In this document: positions 41,846 to 53,510 of the stretch, piece by piece
Position numbering within the stretch: position 1 is the first letter of the stretch
Layout: each line of letters begins with the position of its first letter
Origin: Trichaptum fuscoviolaceum
Lineage: Eukaryota; Basidiomycota; Agaricomycetes; Hymenochaetales; Trichaptaceae
Length of the DNA: 64,000 nt
Direction of reading: 5' to 3'
Assembly (NCBI GenBank): GCA_910574455.1
Contig: CAJSYZ010000005.1
Location: forward strand, 7,789,652 to 7,853,651
The notes under the pieces: generated by a model
Told to the model about the DNA's origin: nothing
Database searches by the model: none
Seen by the model: only the letters and a program-made list of their open reading frames with translations
Translations under genes and position numbers: made by a program

Positions 41846-43206
41846 GACCTAGGGGTCGCTAGGGTACCTTAGGAAAACGCAACTGTGTCGATTCTCCGCC
41901 AAAACTTAAAAAGTCATGTGACGTGCACTTTCGGTACCGAAATTACTTTTCATAGCAGGTTATTCTCACGCGGTTTTGCCTGTTTGCTCAACCTGTCGCA
42001 CGACTCGCATTGCAAGCCTGTTCCTCATCCAACTTCTTACTACTACTGCTGCTGTGACTGCTCATCAAGCTACTCGACGGCGCGGACGACGCATGCGGGA
42101 GGAAGGTGAGCGCCTTTTCGAACTGCTCCTGGGTTGACATCGTGAATGGGCCGTACGGATAGGGCGGCATTGACACGCCAGGCACGGCGCCGTTGAGCTC
42201 GAGAGGTGGCGACACAACGCCGTCACTCTCGTCCGACTCGTGTCACAGACCTTTCACGCGGAAAGGAGGTGCGGTTCGTCACACTCTTGCTACCTTCAGA
42301 GAGCTCATCCACTTTACAATTTTATTGCAAGAGCTGACACTCACTAAAACATATAAGAGTATTTTTTAAAGGGATACAGTAGGGTATATTGCATACCAGT
42401 GCTGTAAAAATAGAGTAGAAATATGTTGCAGAATTAATGTAAGCCATCCAAAAGTGCACATGAGCAAAATTTGCCTTAATTTTGTGCATTTCATGCAATA
42501 ACATTGCAATTTCTTCAACTAAAAATATAAAAAAAAAGCAAGACACACAAGAACATATAAACAAAGACTAATACAAAGTTTGAAGTGAATATGTTCATTT
42601 TTCATTCCAGTGTTGTAGATTGTTCAAAGGAAGGGGCATGTTCAAAGGAGTGGTGATACACTGTAGTTGTCATAGGTGCGGCTCGAGTAGCCATGCTCGG
42701 GGAGGGCTCAGTCATTGGGCAGGAAGACAATGGGTGCACAGTTGTACTGCGCACCAGAGTGGGTTGGGTATGTCTGGGTGAGCGAGGGCGTTGGCGGTAA
42801 GTGGACCTTGGGCTGCTCGGCCGTACAGGCATCAAGTACCTGTTAGCTGCGATCACTTGGAACTACCTCCATTCTCGAGGCCATCTGCGGTGATGTGATC
42901 AGGCTTGCCCGTGACCAGTGCTCTGGTGACAATTGTGGCACTGTTTTGGTTGCTGGGGGGCAACATCTACTTTACATGCCACCTTCTTGGGCAGTTGAAG
43001 TCCATGAAGTATTCAATTGTATAGATAGTACTAATAGACTTCTGTATGTAAAAATGATTTTTGCTTTCTTTCCATAACACTTTGTACCCATCTCCGGGTA
43101 GCCTATGAGATAACTGCTTGTAAAAAAGGATAGCACTTCCTTCATGTTGATCCACGGGTCGCGGGCTCTGCTGTGAGTTTACTTACAGCCTCTAACTGCT
43201 TGTTAT
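41846..43206. mobile_element. Dispersed 1.36-kb repeat, copy 2
   Basis: The left end is GACCTAGGGGTCGCTAGGGT, ACCTTAGGAAAACGCAACTG, TGTCGATTCTCCGCC. The right end is CGGGCTCTGCTGTGAG... and TAACTGCTTGTT. Both ends match those of 61946-63312, and the spans are the same length to within a few bases, although the interiors differ. Copies sit tail-to-head with neighbouring ends (41776-41845). No transposase is recognised; small open frames inside are serine-rich and unconvincing. It is likely a non-autonomous element family. Confidence 0.5.
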
Positions 43207-43537
43207 ATAAGAGTGGATGTGGCCGTGCTTTGTTATATATTTTATGGTATAATGCTGCGGGCGCATTGTTGGTATCACGTGCCAGCAAAAACGTTAATGA
43301 GACTGTGCATCCGTGAGGATGCTGCGCTTCTCTGTTACTCTCATTCTATCATCTTCGGTTGTCTAAGACACTGTCGTCTCTATTGAAAATACATTGCGCT
43401 GACGCTGGAAGATATCGTGTCGAGGACTCGAGCGGTTGTTTAGGAAAGGTTGATCTGTGAATGTGAGTATTCGTCCATTGCTGCAGTGAGTCATGTGCTT
43501 TATCGTCTAATGTTGAATGATATAGACTGTTGAGAAG

Positions 43538-45028
43538 ATGTCGCAGAAGACCGATGGTGTGATGAGATTGTCTGGCTGCAACAATACTGTTTCAGTTGCA
43601 AGTGATGAAGGGGATTGTGATGCTTTGAAATTGAATCAAAATGCGCGGGATGTGTAAGTCAGAAGTTTCATACGCTTCTAAACTGTACTTATATTATATT
43701 GAAATATGTCATGCAGAACTCGTCAGGGATCTTTAAGGACAGGTCTCAATATTGGCGAGGCGTCCAGAAGAAAGGACTATCTAAAATGTCTTCCAGTCGA
43801 GATTCTGACATTAATGTGTCTTAATCTGACAAGCTCAATTCGGGATATGATAACGGTATCTGCGCTATCGAGTAGTCTTCGGGCAATCATTATCGACACC
43901 GCTGTCTTGTGGTCACGAGTCTGCCTTTGCAACACCATGAATGTCGATTTAATTGAAATGATCACACGGAGAATGAAAGACCTCTGTTGTGATGTCGTAA
44001 TTGATGAAGAAAAGACATTTGGCCAAGTCATCATCAAAGGGAAATCATTTCAGGCGAATCTGGTCTCGATTCGAAAGTTATTATCGTTGTGCTGGAAATG
44101 GAGGTCCGCCACATTCACAATTCGAGCGGAAACTTCGGATATGATTCGGGAGTACTATGGAACTGCGGAGATGACGAACCTGAAGTACATGAAAGTTTAC
44201 GGGATTGAAGAAACGGAAGAGGCGAATGACAGATGTTTCTACAGAAACTGGTCACTCCCATCGTTAAAATCGATAGACGATAGCCAGTCGATGGCACTAA
44301 GCTTTCCCTCGATTCATGCGCCTTCTTTGACATCGTGTTCCTTCAGTATCTGCGATACACAACTAAAGGAAGCGGCAGCGTTCTTCATGCGTATTGAGAG
44401 CCTGAAAGATCTCGAGATTTATCTTTACACGGAGGACATTTGGAACGTTGAAGGGAAAGTGGAAATTGCCATACCATGGCTAGAGAGGTTGTCCGTGACG
44501 TTTATGAACGCGGACGAAGCTGCATTCAAAGTGTTCAAAGACATTTTCCATACTTGCAATATCGGATTCCTGAAAATCGAAGTCTGCTTGGAAGATGGGG
44601 AACATAGGAATTCAATAGCGGAGGGGTGTAGAGCTTGGCTTAAAGTCTTGGGGAGAAGATTCGGAAAACTTAAAACTCTTTTCCTCAAGATCTCCAGGTG
44701 CGAGTTGTTGGAAATGGGAAATGCCACGGGAGATCTGGGAGAGGATGAATGGAGAAGATGTCGGCTCTATCTGATTGATGACATACTATATAATCTTCCA
44801 TTGACAACCTCGACGTTGAAGATCTCAGTTTCGGACTTACCAATGGAAGCATTTAGAGACGATGGCAAGGGAAGAATGGTCTTGGATGGTAGGCATGAGT
44901 TGAAGAGGATTTCGTATAGTGATTGCAATATGTTGGAGGTCGGATTTCTTGAGAAGATGACGGAGAGCCTAGCGAATACCGACATAGTTATTAGATGTGT
45001 AGATTGTGTCGATTGTGGCAATATGTGA
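43538..45028 (+). CDS. F-box / leucine-rich-type protein (475 aa)
   Basis: Two exons: 43538-43653 and 43717-45028. The GTAAGT...ATGCAG intron is 63 nt and joins in phase (1428 nt). The F-box runs from about residue 60 to 105: CLPVEILTLMCLNLTSSIRD, MITVSALSSSLRAIIID, TAVLWSRVCL. It continues with irregular leucine-rich segments (LPSLKSID, LKDLEIYLYTED, IPWLERLSVTFMNADE, LKTLFLKIS) as in the large Agaricomycete F-box family. Such proteins serve as substrate receptors of SCF ubiquitin ligases; the substrate is unknown. Two broken paralogues lie at 57370-58706 and 59417-60560, making this the only intact member here. No nuclear localisation or membrane signal is seen. Confidence 0.82.
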
Positions 45029-47006
45029 TATCTATGTGGGTTTTTGGCTGGTTACATAGATCAATATAGCAATTCTAGCTTCTTTCAATATACTCGAAAT
45101 TGGAGGAGGCAATATGCCTATCTAATTATAAGTCAGCCATTCTTTAGAGATGAAGTGGTAGAGGATTGGCAATATAATTATGAGTCTTTTGTGATGCGTT
45201 TTGTGTAGTCAACTTCATGTTCGACTATTGGAAATTGAGCGGATAACCGTCTGTTACAAGTCACAACGATAAGTGACATAGAGAGTTGGCATGGATATGT
45301 ATATGATCTATTGCATTGTGCTGGCGTGGCTGATGGGGGTAATTAAATATTGAGGTTATGGTACAGAAGGGAGAAGTCATTTAGTGATTGAGGGAATGTG
45401 CGATGTGGTTCTTTTGCGGTCTGTTGTGATGTAGATAAGGTACAAAGCAGGGGCTGTTGAAGGAATTAATTATACGAGTTGGAAAACGGTGATGAATTAG
45501 AAATGAATAATCTTTAGTGCTTGCAGTGATTCTTCTCTCATGTAATCCACCACGTTCCGAGAGCCTCTAGTGGTTATCCTATGAGCTTTTCAACCATGTT
45601 TGAGAAGCAATGGCTTAATGATAGTATCCTTTCTGACTACCATGCTATATTTAGTGCTCTCGCAAAGATAAAATTATGATTGAAGGAATACGTGACTGAT
45701 TTAGGGATATCTGCCTGGTAGGTACACTGTGGAACAAATGTGGAACAAGGTGTTCTATCGACATCAGTTCGCTCTGACATATCGCGCCGCTTCAAGTCCC
45801 ATGGTCTTTACACTGACTACATGAAGTTCGATTAGTAAAAGGGGATTAGGTACAGGAGAATATTGCTCTATGAGAGCGGAGATCTGATATGAGGAAGAGA
45901 TTTTACACGATGGAGGAGCTTGCATGGTGTGATTCAATTGTGTCAGTATCGAAGAAGACTTGTTGAGATCACTTCTAGACGAAGATATGTCAGAGGTTGA
46001 CATTGAGAGCAGAATAAACCGGGTCCCTCACCTTTAAGAGTATTCCTGGCTGACTTAAGCGTCACCGGAGACAATATGTGTATCTGTGGCTGGACTAAGC
46101 ATTGTGCGAAGAGGTAGACTCGGAAGATGTAGAAATCAAAGTACGTTGTCTGTTCCATATAAGTTATTGCAGTTGCTAATATCCGTTCACGCAGAATCAT
46201 GATCGGATATAGTAAGCATACGGAGCAGCATTACAAGTGGTTTCTCAAAAGGAATTCCCACTTGCAAAGTTGTGGCTCAGGTTGCGAGCTTCGAGGTCCA
46301 CGGCTTGAACTACCAGTAGCAGGAAAATTTCAAAAGCTATATCCAACTTGTGCTCGACAAAATTGCCTTTGTTTCTATTATTTGGATTGATAGCTAACAC
46401 TCTATCGAGCCTCGAGACCTTGGCGGTGTGCAAACGCTCTACAAAACTTTCATCAAATAGAATTCAACGATCTTCTCAGCATGGATTTAATCCATATAGT
46501 TGGAGTCGGTGCTCGTTTATGGTTATCGAGCGGAATCCGTATTAAACGTTGAGAAATTTCAGCAGCCACTCTGGTACCCTGAGTACCACTGGAAGGCGTT
46601 AATTGACTTCGAGTTTGAGTAAGACAAGAAACTGCGACTCGAGCGAGATGTCTGTATGAGTACCCTGGGCATTTCAGTGGCCACGTGAAGGTCTGGCGTG
46701 CGTACGCATAATTTGAAGCAAGCCCGATCCCTGTTAGCCAGGCTTCGTGTGCTGAGGGAAGATGGAGGAGAAGATGCTGGATGGCGTTTTGACCCTTGCT
46801 GATTTTGTTATGAGTCAAAACATGCATATTTCTGTCGTTTTGTCTTCAAATTGATTGTATTATTGATATTTTGAGTTGAATATATCCAGAGTGGATGGGT
46901 GTTGAGGCAAAGAGCGGAAGAAGCAAAGATCATCATTACGAGTGTGCTACGAAAGGAGTATAATCGAAACCATATGAACGCAAAGAGAATTCAAAGACCT
47001 TTTGAA
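45029..47006. other. Intergenic, no gene recognised
   Basis: The base composition is AT-leaning and open frames are short (up to 125 codons) without known motifs. A cysteine-rich frame on the plus strand at 46899-47294 is the antisense shadow of the RING gene next to it. Nothing else stands out. Confidence 0.4.
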
Positions 47007-47864
47007 TCAAGAGAAAAATGTATCGAATGTGAGCGGGACCGCCTCATTTGTCTGTTTTGTCTGTGGGCTATCTTCCCTGTCTGCCATACGTGCGACCATC
47101 TCTACCGTGCGTTTAATAAGCAGTATCTCTTGCGGACTTTGCGTAATGAGTGCATGGCATGCCGGGCAAGTGTAAACAAGCTTTTCGCGAGGTTTATTAT
47201 TGTCCTGTTAATGGTGAGTAATGTGATCTTGAAAATTAAGATCATCTTAACCAACCGATTCGGGACTTTGTGTGAGTTGACCGGAGTGGGATGAGGAATC
47301 TGCCTTCTTCAAGTGACTGTTAAACAAGTCATATAGGCATTTCTTGCAGAAGGTGTGCTTGCATCCTAGCAAACTAAAACACCATTCAGCATAGGATTGG
47401 TACAGCAAAACATAGTAAGCGTACGTATATGGTTTCCACAATGTTCTGTGACAAATTAAGCACTGCATGTGGTCTTGCAAGTCCGAGATAACCTGTGTTG
47501 TGCTTAGACATGACTTTTGAGTGACATGTAGAAGTCTTACGTTCTGGAATTCGGTTATCTGCTTTTTCATGTTTGCGATTTCCCTGGATTTTGCCTTGTC
47601 GTCGTACTGGGAGTCCGAGAGCACGACAATGTCGTCGTCGCTGTTTGTGAGGTCAATGATGGTTCTGGTACCTCGTGCTCGATGATACGGTGACGCTGTG
47701 ACTTTGGAGGATGTAGCAGCTTTCCTGTTGCTGGGTCTGGGTGGGTTTGCTATGTCAATGACATCGACATCATCGATTGTAAGGTCGACGACCGTCTTGA
47801 TACGTTGAGATTTGCGTGTTTGGGACATGGATTTATTGGCGATCGTTGTCCTTTCGGACGGCAT
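47007..47864 (-). CDS. RING-finger protein with SUMO-interacting motifs (STUbL-like)
   Basis: Exons (complement): 47425-47864, 47256-47373, 47007-47204. The first intron (51 nt, GTACGC...TTTTAG) is confident. The second (51 nt, GTTGGT donor, TTAACAG acceptor) is weaker but joins CxxC halves. N-terminal hydrophobic-acidic motifs VVDLTIDDVDVID and IIDLTNSDDDIVVLSDS look like tandem SUMO-interacting motifs. A coiled stretch follows, then the RING: CLICHRTL, LLGCKHTFCKKCLYDLF and, after intron 2, YTCPACHALI. SIM plus RING is the layout of SUMO-targeted ubiquitin ligases, which act in nuclear genome maintenance and in telomere and repeat control in yeasts. Without the second splice the protein ends after ESVG and lacks the last zinc ligands. 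Confidence 0.7.
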
Positions 47865-49440
47865 GCGTGGAGTTGTGAGAGTCGATGTAGGTCTTGAGGA
47901 CAGATTTGTAGTAAGAAATGTGTTTTTGTTGAATAGATGCGATGGTGGTGGTTGTGATGAAGGTGACTTATGATGTTGTGTACGTATGTATAGGTAAACA
48001 TGTTCCGACTACAGCTTAGCGGATTCTATTATTAGTGTGCTAGCTTTTTTAACTGTTTAAGAGCAAACCCTCATTTACAATGTGACCAATGTCAGGAACT
48101 GTCTTTTGGATATATGAAAAACCGGTTGAATGCGGTGGTCTGAATATACATCTTCAGTCGCGAGTGTTGTAAGTTGAAAGGGTATTGTGAAAGAATGATA
48201 ATAAGGTGACCCTGTCCTTTTATTCTTCTGAACATATCAAAACCAAATATGATTCAGTGACGGTAAGCTCTTTAGATACTGGAATCATAGTGTGAATTGG
48301 GGAATTGAAGCGGGGAGCTGGGTGCGAAGAGCTATGTTTCTCCGGCTCGAGTCGCTCCTCAACACCAACCTGTTTCCTCAGACGTGACTATTTACGCAAT
48401 GCGCTTCTTCATGCTGACGTCGACCGAAAGGGAGGACCTGATAGGCCCCCATTTTGTACCAGAATTGTACAAGTAAAATCGACTCATCATGTCTTCTGTG
48501 CGTGCGCCTGTATGCACATCAAACTTCAACCACATACTAAATATCAGAGTCAGTGTACGCCTTAGGTCCATCAGCTTGGACGGTAGTTTCTCTTCCGAAA
48601 CTGTGAGTATCCATGTCTTCTTTTGCTATGGTAATGCAGACCAACCCTCAGACGCAGTGTAGGAATTTGCTACACAAACGTCCAGAATTCTTGGTCTAAC
48701 TTGTTAAGTGGCAGACCACTTCTGAAAACGTGAGCATCTGTGCAGTACTTTTGCGATGTTGACAACTAATTTGGTTTATATTGGGTGAGGTTGCGGCATC
48801 GTATGATTTTCCGTAGCTTACTGACAAGCTCGACGAAAGTTAACAACCTCGGCTGTTTCCCATAAGTCCAACACCAAAAGTAGGACTTTGGCATTTGAAA
48901 ATGCCACTCGTCGTACATCCGAAGAAGAACCCAATTACCCCCCTTGTGTTGTCAAACGTATCACTAGATCCAGAGGAAGGTGCTCATGCATGTTGGCTCC
49001 ACGAACAGCAGGAAGACTCATGCTGAGCAGCTTTTATCGAAGCCATAGAGGAACAGCTTCACCGCAATCTTGGACACGCATGCGACACCTGCTTCTGTCG
49101 CCTCGCACTATCCACTGTGCTGGGAGAACACATGGCCATCTTTAGTGCACCTGTGTAGTGGCGCCCCAGACATCGAGCAGGGGATGCTCTCTTTCCTCAA
49201 TATGTACATTGTGGCGAAAGCCTTGACATCATGACCGTGCTGGCTGAGCTCCGGCTGGAGAAACAGGTGAGCAACGTACAAGAACTGATGAAAGCGGGGG
49301 AAAGCCAGATTCAAGCTCGACGATGCTGAACTACTTGGAAAGACTGTACCTCATTGTAGTTATATACATGTCGTTCTCCCGGATGAATCCACATATGCTC
49401 CTCTCCATCACACTGAATGTCTCCATTCATTTTTTTAATT
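47865..49440. other. Region with decayed coding-like segments
   Basis: The block 48560-48750 (TCAGCTTGGACGGTAGTTTC, CTCTTCCGAAAC, AAGTGGCAGACC.CTTCTGAAAA) recurs at 55990-56180 with similar spacing and GTGAGT donors. Both seem to be remnants of one unknown multi-exon gene. A frame near 49230-49330 reads LAELRLEKQVSNVQELMKAG. No family is recognised. Confidence 0.35.
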
Positions 49441-50100
49441 CTAGGGACTCGTTGAAGGACTCAACTGGTGGCTGTGGTCCTGCGTAAGTGTGTAACTTTA
49501 TAAATCCCTAGCCCATGGCTTGACGTCAGCAGCGTTTCCTACCGTGTACCCGCAATGTACCTACTTCAGAGACTTTGCACTTGTATTCAATATCCTTGTA
49601 ACTGCATTTATCTTCTTGGTCCTCAGACCAACCCGGATCTTCTTTTACTGGTGCCTTATTTGCCTCGGGTTCTGGAATGTGACGCTCTTCTCTCATCCAC
49701 ACGATTACATTCCTTCGCTTGACAAAGCCATTGCTACCTTCCTTCCAACACTATATGTGGCTTACATCTTGTGATGATTTTCTTTCCGATCCACTCTTTT
49801 AACACTTGCAAAGGCGGACTGATTAGTACATCGAGGCATTTTAGCCTAGTGTATTGTTAGATATTATCACAGACAATATTCCATTGGGCCGGATTATCGC
49901 TAGCGACATACGGGAAGCAATGGGGACATTGGCGGACGTGATAACTATTGCTCTTGTTGTCTTTTTCCTCGTCGAGCCTGTACTGCGTTGCCATTGTATA
50001 CATGTCGTTCCCCTGACGAGCCCCATGTCCTTCAATCAGCGCGACATTGCGACGGCCCCCGTTCTTTTCCGTTTGTTATTTGGTTTTTGTACATATTTAT
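49441..50100 (+). pseudogene. Multi-pass membrane protein fragment (LCCL-domain-protein-like)
   Basis: Two exon-like parts: one ends GLNWWLWSC at a GTAAGT donor, and the next reads YPQCTYFRDFALVFNILVTA, FIFLVLRPTRIFFYWCLICL and GFWNVTLFSHPHDYIPSLDK. Then comes a degenerate segment with IPLGRIIASDIREAMGTLAD. The YP.C.YFR...FN....LVLRP.R pattern and GFW.VT.FS reminded me of the membrane part of fungal LCCL-domain proteins, but the LCCL domain itself is absent. In-frame stops separate the parts. The family call is tentative. Confidence 0.4.
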
Positions 50101-50383
50101 AATCGGTAGTATTTTTAACTTTTTTGTTTTGATTAATGTTTTGGGAAATTTGGGAGGGGTATCGGGCCTTGCCAGTCATGCTGGTCCTCCCGAATTATCT
50201 ATTGTTGTTGTTAAATATTTGTATGTATTTGTATCAGGTAGTATAAAGAGATTGGCTTTCGTTCGAAATGTTCTTGATCTTTCTTTCTATCTTCCTAATT
50301 AAAGCATTAAGTTTTAAGTCTGATAGTTTTATTAGACATATGTTACTATGTTTCTAATTTTCTATTATATTCCAGACTCGGCC

Positions 50384-50708
50384 ATGCTTTCGTACATTTG
50401 CACTAAAGCTACGTGCAATACAGCAATCCGTGGATATCAAGCTAGGCTCAAACATGAGCGTGATTTCCATGAATCACCTGTGAAAGTGACTAGCAAATGT
50501 ACGTATCTTATACTGTGACTATGTAGATAGAGTTACTAACTGCTCTACAGATGGAAAAGTCTTTTTTGTCGACAGGGAGTTATATGTCGATCGTCTCCTC
50601 TGCCCAGTTTGTCGAGTACATAAGACTAAGAACAGGGTTAGGTTTCAGAAGCATGTCCGATATTGTATATATGGGATAGAAGAAGATAGAACTGTTTCCG
50701 ATGTTTGA
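50384..50708 (+). CDS. Small two-zinc-finger protein, copy of the helicase N-terminus (90 aa)
   Basis: Exons 50384-50498 and 50551-50708 (273 nt). The intron (GTACGT...CTACAG) has the same phase and position as intron 1 of the helicase gene at 23820. The protein MLSYICTKATCNTAI... HERDFHESPVKVTS aligns with MSFNCTALGCSTVI... HNTRYHNTPVKVTS. The second half FFVDRELYVDRLLCPVCRVH ... HVRYC aligns with the second finger of the helicase. It then ends in a normal TGA; nothing of the recombinase or helicase part follows in the next kilobases. It could be a truncated helicase copy or an independent DNA-binding or regulatory gene. Upstream, CTTCCTAATTA is shared with the helicase leader. Confidence 0.65.
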
Positions 50709-51879
50709 CATTTGTCCTAATGCCACTTTACTTCTTTCCCGATCGGAAAATATCTCGTTGTTTTATGCCAGTGATTTTCTCAAAATCCCTTCTTCCCCAG
50801 ACTCACTTCTTTCTTAATTCCATCCATTTGTTTACCTCTCTGTCCTTTCCTGATTTGTTAGTTTTCTATATATGACCAGCCAACCGTCTGCTACCGCTTT
50901 ACATTGCATTCTCTCTGAATGAGTATTCATGGAAAAAAAAAATTATCAGTGAGCCGATTCGGATCAATGTTGACGGTATGCTAGACATTATATAAAGTAT
51001 ATGTGTACAACAGTTGGATGTATTCACTAAAGCAGTTCGGAAGTCGTCGACTTTCGTACTCCTTTTATGTCCTGAACTAGCGGGGTCGGAGTGTTATATC
51101 ACAATCCAACCGATATACATATGCGATAAAGTTACTTTTTCGTATATTTAAAATTTGATAAGGGCAGGGAATGTTTATCTTGGACAAAATCAAAATGTAC
51201 CTAATTGCTAATAAATATCTCTGTGAAAGTTAGCTTTACTCCGGCCGTATTGTTTGAGTATTTTGATTATATCATTGCTACGGTGAATAGCGGATAGAAG
51301 TTGTAGTGTCGATGAGACGTTGTCCGATGGCTGAGAGAGTCTGTTTAATAGATCCGAGAGTTTTGAAAGATAGGGAACGTCCTTGCAAATTGGCTACCAA
51401 TCTGAGGTATATCTTGGCGAGCATAAGTGCGGCACTATACCATTTGACAGGAATGTGTCTTTACCTATGAATGACAATAGACCACAAATCAATTGGTTCG
51501 CAATAGATACTATTATATATCACAAAGATATTCCGCAAAAAAAGTGTCTGGCAGCAGGGAATCTGTTTCGAACAGTAAACCTCAGATTTAGCATCATTGC
51601 TCTGTGAGAATTTAGGCTTACGCGTGATTGTGCCATTTGGTGAAAGGAAGCGGTTCAGCTCAGAGATTTTTCATCCATGATGGTGCATTTGGGCCTTGAA
51701 ACTGTTCTTGACGTACGTGCTCGATGTGCAGATCTTATCACTGCTATGGGTGTGGATTTTGCTGCGCATTGCTTCTTTAGTCTGGGAGCTATGTCACTAG
51801 TTGTCGCATAGTGAGATGGTTGTGTTTGGTTTGATATAGTCATGTGATACTGTGCTCACATGAGAATGAGAAAGATGCA
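50709..51879. other. AT-rich intergenic region
   Basis: No coding motif is recognised on either strand. Confidence 0.4.
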
Positions 51880-52975
51880 TATGTTACGCTAGAAGAAATA
51901 CCACAACTCGAGACAAGTGGGTGCACGCGTACGTCACGCGTCAAACTGCGTCGCGTCTCTTCATCATTGACGCTCCGAACCTCAAGACAGCGGCGACACA
52001 CAATGAAGACCGCGAATATGTCGTTTCGTAAGAATGCAAGATGAAGACCCATTTGTCAATGCCTAGCGGACGCTAACCGCTGTAACAAAGTCATTCGGTC
52101 AAAGCCTTATTTGTACCACCTGGCTCTCTGCTCAAGGCCTTGCGGATGCTACCCCGGGCCGCTTTCAAAGCAGCAGACACTATCTGCTATAACAAAGCTT
52201 GCAATGCCTGTGTCGGTCGAGGCCTTCTTTGTGTCACCCGACTTATTTGCTCAACGCCTAGGGGACGCTACCTGTTTCAACAAAGCCATTCGGACGAGGC
52301 CTTATTTGTGGTACCCAACTTATTGGTCAAGGCCTTTCGGACGCAACTCGCTTTCAAAGCAGCAGATGCTACCTGCTATAAAAAAAAGCGCAATCAGCCG
52401 CGGCTGTCTGTGTGCCCAGCGCATGCTTCCCGCAGCAGCAGATGCTATTTGCTAAATAAAAGCCCAGTCAGTCGCGGTGGTCTCTCATTGCTAAATAGTG
52501 GATGCTCCCATTATGCAGCCTGGCTGCCCAGCAGATGCTACCTGCTTTCAAATTAGAGGTTACAACCCACTTTTAAAGCAGCAGATTCCACCTGCAATAT
52601 CAAAGCCCATTACTTGTTGCCGAGATTCAGGGTGTGGAACAGAAGTAAAGTGAGTATTGTACTCAAGTGTTTATTTACATGGGTGGCACTATCTATGGAG
52701 ACCTTCGGTTGGCCTAGCCTTCCCTGTGGGTTTGCCGAGGTTTCTCCTCGTCAGAGGCTGCGCCTCCCTTCGGTTGTGGGCTTGACTCGTCGGTCCCTCG
52801 GGAACCCAAGTTGTCCTAGAGCAAGGACCTGTTCAGGGAGCTCCTGGGCGGCTTCTCCCACAAGAACCTGCAAGCCCAATTTTATACTACAGCATCCTTC
52901 GAGGAAGCCTTTCTTTCTAGATTGTCGACAACGGACGGTAGCGTGCGGGAGCGCAGGAACGAGTCAGTGTAATGT
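51880..52975. repeat. Dispersed repeat, copy 2 (order c-a-b, block a expanded)
   Basis: Blocks match 35800-36610. Block c (51890-52025) has ACGCGTACGTCACGCGTCAA and CCTCAAGACAGCGGCGAC. Block a (52070-52615) is here an array of five or six units with GCTTTCAAAGCAGCAGA, TGCTACCTGCTATAA, CATTCGGACGAGGCCTTAT. Block b (52690-52960) has GTGGGTTTGCCGAGGTTTCT and CGTCAGAGGCTGCGCCTC. The block order differs from copy 1. Confidence 0.65.
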
Positions 52976-53124
52976 ACAGTAATGTCTCGGATCTATCCGG
53001 TACATCGCAAGAGGCAGCACCGCCCGCAGTTCATCGCCATCGATTAATATAAGTTCTCTTATTCGTTTTTCTTGTATTTCCTTCACAGTTTCTTGTAATC
53101 TGATGCTAATCTCACATACCATTG

Positions 53125-53510
53125 TCCACCTTATTTACGACGTGTCGAGGTTGAGCAAAATGGAAAGCGGTCCGACATCATCTTCGGCGTCCTGTGCAAA
53201 TTTCTTCGCTTGATCAATGCCTTCAGCATCGGTGACCTTGTCTGTGGAGAATGTGGATTGGTATTGGGTGATATAGATGTAGATACTGGTAGTAAATGGA
53301 GTGTAAGTCATATTTGGTGGCCTTTTCCATAAGTCTCTTTAGAATTTTGGAAATGAGAAAGGAGACGATCTATCGCGTGTTGACGCTACCATTGATGCTG
53401 TAATGGATGGAATGGATTTATTCAACACGATCATCAGCTTCGCGATGCTTAGCCCGCTGGATGCAGCTTGTCGCTTCCTGCGCCAAGCGCTGCGCTTAGA
53501 GTGAAACTTG
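53125..53510 (+). pseudogene. TFIIB pseudogene fragment
   Basis: The reading is GDLVCGECGLVLGDIDVDTG, then SKWS, a GTAAGTCA...CTTTAG intron of about 41 nt, then NFGNEKGDDLSRVDATID and MDGMDLFNTIISF. This matches the zinc ribbon and following B-finger region of TFIIB (DLVC.ECGLVLGDR.VDTRSEWR.F.N..GDDPSRV). The first zinc-ligand pair upstream and both cyclin folds are missing or unrecognisable, and a stop follows soon after. It is another decayed copy of a general transcription factor gene, with a vestigial intron. Confidence 0.75.

Noticed and set aside
46899..47294. Cysteine-rich protein on the plus strand
   Set aside because: It is antisense to the RING gene exons, has no introns or start context of its own, and its cysteine spacing fits no zinc fold.
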